In this document: one piece after another, positions 40,125 to 41,776 of the stretch | How positions within the stretch are numbered: the first letter of the stretch is position 1 | Layout: each line of letters starts with the position of its first letter | NCBI GenBank assembly: GCA_902494585.1 | Contig: CABUUD010000006.1 | Span: 1 to 41,776 of the forward strand | DNA: 41,776 bases | From: an uncultured Collinsella sp. | Lineage (GTDB): Bacteria > Actinomycetota > Coriobacteriia > Coriobacteriales > Coriobacteriaceae | Direction: 5' to 3' | Notes under the pieces: generated by a model | Database searches by the model: none | The model's input: only the letters and a program-made list of their open reading frames with translations | What the model was told of the DNA's origin: nothing | Translations under genes and position numbers: made by a program

Positions 40125-40952
40125 CTACTGTTCCTCGATGCCCTCAAAGCGCATCGAAACCGAATAGTTAGCTCCCTTTAGCATATTAGTGCAATTTGGG
40201 TCCGTTCCCTCGAGCCATATGCGAACGGTTACCGGCTTATCCGTATCTTTTATCAGGTCGAACATATCGCTGGCCGCGGTCGCCTCGCCCGAGCCGAGTC
40301 CAAAGACGGTGGCCGCGCCGGATGAGCCCCCGCCCCCGTTGGGGTCGTAGACCCAAGTGTGGCCGTCGGCGGTAAAACTCATGCGCATGGCGCTGGCCAT
40401 GCCCTGCGTGTCGGAGCTAAACCGCGTGCCGGATGCGCCGTTGTCGCCGTCCTGCCCGGTCAGGCGCACGCGCAGGTCCGTGCTGCTCATAAAGTGCAGC
40501 GTAAACTCCAGGTAGGCGCCGGTGGCGGGATCGGCGGTGGAACCGTCCTCGAAGGTGAAGGTCTGGTAGTCGCTCGTGGTTACGGGCTTGAGCTTGGATG
40601 CGTCAATGTCCACGCCCTTTTCGCTGGCGATGCGCGCCGAGATCTGATCGAAGCCCAGGCTGTGCACGTATTCGTCGAACGTGGCATGCTCGTCCAGGTC
40701 AAAGCGCAGCGAGCCATCGGCGTTGGCGTCGATCATGAGCATGCGGGTCTTGGCGCTATCGGCGATGGAGAACCAGGCGAACGTTGCCATGGCTATCGCC
40801 ACCAGCGCAAACAGCACCAGCACCACGGTGGTGGTGAGCTTGCGGCGAAGGTCGGTGTCGGTGGGCGCGGCGGTGCCGGGCCGGCGGGTAGCGGCGGTTG
40901 GACGGCGGTCGCCGGTAGCCGAGCGGCGGTCGTCTGGTTTAACGTGTGCCAT
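40125..40952 (-). CDS. Secreted protein with SipW-type (TasA/camelysin-like) signal peptide
   Basis: A 275-residue protein. Residues 1-36 are an Arg-rich cytoplasmic tail, then a helix (39-58, TTTVVLVLFALVAIAMATFA) ending in TFAWFS, the cleavage-region pattern of SipW-cognate signal peptides (compare the TLAYF of TasA relatives). The mature part is beta-rich with a Gly-rich loop (PNGGGGSSG) and the stretch VRIWLEGTDPNCTNML near the end. The same EGTDP motif occurs in the gene upstream, so the two are related. Probable substrate of the adjacent signal peptidases, possibly a fibre subunit. The ATG at 40952 overlaps the upstream stop as TAATG. Confidence 0.8.
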   Translation of the reverse strand: MAHVKPDDRRSATGDRRPTAATRRPGTAAPTDTDLRRKLTTTVVLVLFALVAIAMATFAWFSIADSAKTRMLMIDANADGSLRFDLDEHATFDEYVHSLGFDQISARIASEKGVDIDASKLKPVTTSDYQTFTFEDGSTADPATGAYLEFTLHFMSSTDLRVRLTGQDGDNGASGTRFSSDTQGMASAMRMSFTADGHTWVYDPNGGGGSSGAATVFGLGSGEATAASDMFDLIKDTDKPVTVRIWLEGTDPNCTNMLKGANYSVSMRFEGIEEQ

Positions 40953-41776
40953 TACGCCTCACCGTCCAAGGTCGCAAAGAGCGCCAGGTGCAAGGTGCCC
41001 GGATCTTGATAGAGATAGTCGGCGCTATCGGGGTCGGTGCCCTCGATGTAGTAATAGATATCCAGACGATAGGTCTGGCCCAGCGCCAGCGTGGCGAGTG
41101 TGTTCTGCGGGCGCGTGGCTGTCTCGCTCGTGTTCAGCGTAAAGGCGGCCGGGTCCTGCGTCACGTTGGTACCGCAAGCGAGCTGGCCGTTTTGCCAGCC
41201 CAGCAGCATGCCATCGGCGTAGCCGGCAAGGCCAGCCGGGGCGGTCGTGGGATGCTCGCCGCGATGGCCGCTGTCGGAGCTGTCGAGCTCAAAGATGTTG
41301 GTGGCAAGCACCTGGTTGCCGCTCGAGATCTTTATGCCCACGCGGGCTGCGCGCAGCAGTTCGGCATCGGCACCCTGCGGGACCAGCGATTCGGCCAGAT
41401 ACAGGTTGACCTTGCCCCTTACTTTCCTGGCGCCCGTTCCGGTAATGGCGGGGCGCAGGTCAATCCAGCCGTGGTAGAAGGCGGAGCCGTTGTCTTTTGC
41501 CTGCTCAAACACTGTGGCATCGCCGGCAGAGTTGTTTTGCGCACAGGCAGCAAAGCCGTTGAGGTCGAAGGTCGAGACCGGGTAGAGCGTCACGGCGCCG
41601 TTCGCGGTGGAGGCCAGAGATGCATCGCCTTGCTGCGACCAGCTGCCGCGGTCGGCGTCACCCAGCTCCAGCACCAGCTTGGACGTGTCGCTGTGCACGC
41701 TCACCGAGTTGGTGTTGACCTTCATATTGTTGGTAAACCAGGCGTAGGTCGCGACGCCCAAAGTGGCGGCGAGCGC
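40952..41776 (-). CDS. Secreted protein with SipW-type signal peptide (partial at window edge)
   Basis: The C-terminal 274 residues of a protein that runs past 41776. The visible N-terminus ALAATLGVATYAWFTNN is the end of a signal helix with the TYAWF pattern of SipW-cognate signal peptides. The mature part is beta-rich and includes RKVRGKVNLYLAESLVPQG, then YRLDIYYYIEGTDPDSADYL, the EGTDP motif shared with the next gene, and ends LFATLDGEA. Same operon as the gene below; the upstream genes of the operon are outside the window. Confidence 0.8.
   Translation of the reverse strand, partial: ALAATLGVATYAWFTNNMKVNTNSVSVHSDTSKLVLELGDADRGSWSQQGDASLASTANGAVTLYPVSTFDLNGFAACAQNNSAGDATVFEQAKDNGSAFYHGWIDLRPAITGTGARKVRGKVNLYLAESLVPQGADAELLRAARVGIKISSGNQVLATNIFELDSSDSGHRGEHPTTAPAGLAGYADGMLLGWQNGQLACGTNVTQDPAAFTLNTSETATRPQNTLATLALGQTYRLDIYYYIEGTDPDSADYLYQDPGTLHLALFATLDGEA

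Overview
The window looks like chromosomal DNA from a high-GC Gram-positive gut actinobacterium of the class Coriobacteriia, most likely Collinsella or a close relative. This is inferred from the GC-rich codon use, the monoderm-type Tad pilus locus without a secretin, a Phe T-box leader, and the general gene set; no marker gene proves the genus. Most genes lie on the minus strand in tightly overlapping operons. Only pyruvate kinase, an M32 peptidase and a Vsr-like nuclease family gene are on the plus strand.

Layout. (1) 1-1300: start of rsmI and a GH5-like glycosidase whose acid/base residue appears to be missing. (2) 1360-1730: tRNA-Phe(GAA) with its promoter and terminator; its 3' end plus terminator is duplicated 186 bp downstream, like an attachment-site scar. 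(3) 1801-2391: a small toxin-antitoxin-like pair with a palindromic operator candidate. (4) 2410-12009: a complete-looking tad/flp pilus operon (cpaB, tadZ, tadA, tadB, tadC, flp, a membrane protein of unknown function, three TadE-like genes, a TadG-like gene, a DUF192 gene), with start and stop codons overlapping at most joints. (5) 12262-16512: rsgA, a repeated palindromic terminator zone, and a P-IIA Ca2+-type ATPase whose leader RNA can fold over its ribosome-binding site. (6) 16954-19910: pyk with a strong terminator, then a gap with a 23-bp inverted repeat in front of a Vsr/DUF559-like gene. (7) 19907-23551: zinc-dependent phospholipase C-like gene and cbiMQO Co/Ni uptake genes. (8) 23798-27770: pheST with a T-box leader whose specifier is UUC, matching the tRNA-Phe in this window. 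(9) 27897-34452: M32 carboxypeptidase, glmM, a DUF4012 protein, an EamA transporter. (10) 34578 to the right edge: an unusual operon.

The most novel part is region 10. It encodes two small secreted proteins with SipW-type (TasA/camelysin-like) signal peptides, an ER/SipW-type signal peptidase, a membrane-anchored McrB-like AAA+ ATPase, a DUF2357-like protein (the McrC-partner type) extended by a coiled coil of about 350 residues, and a second SipW-type signal peptidase. The pairing of a restriction-type ATPase/partner module with two dedicated signal peptidases and their likely substrates, in one operon with overlapping genes, suggests a dedicated surface-fibre or envelope-remodelling machine rather than classical restriction. 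I know of no described system with this composition.
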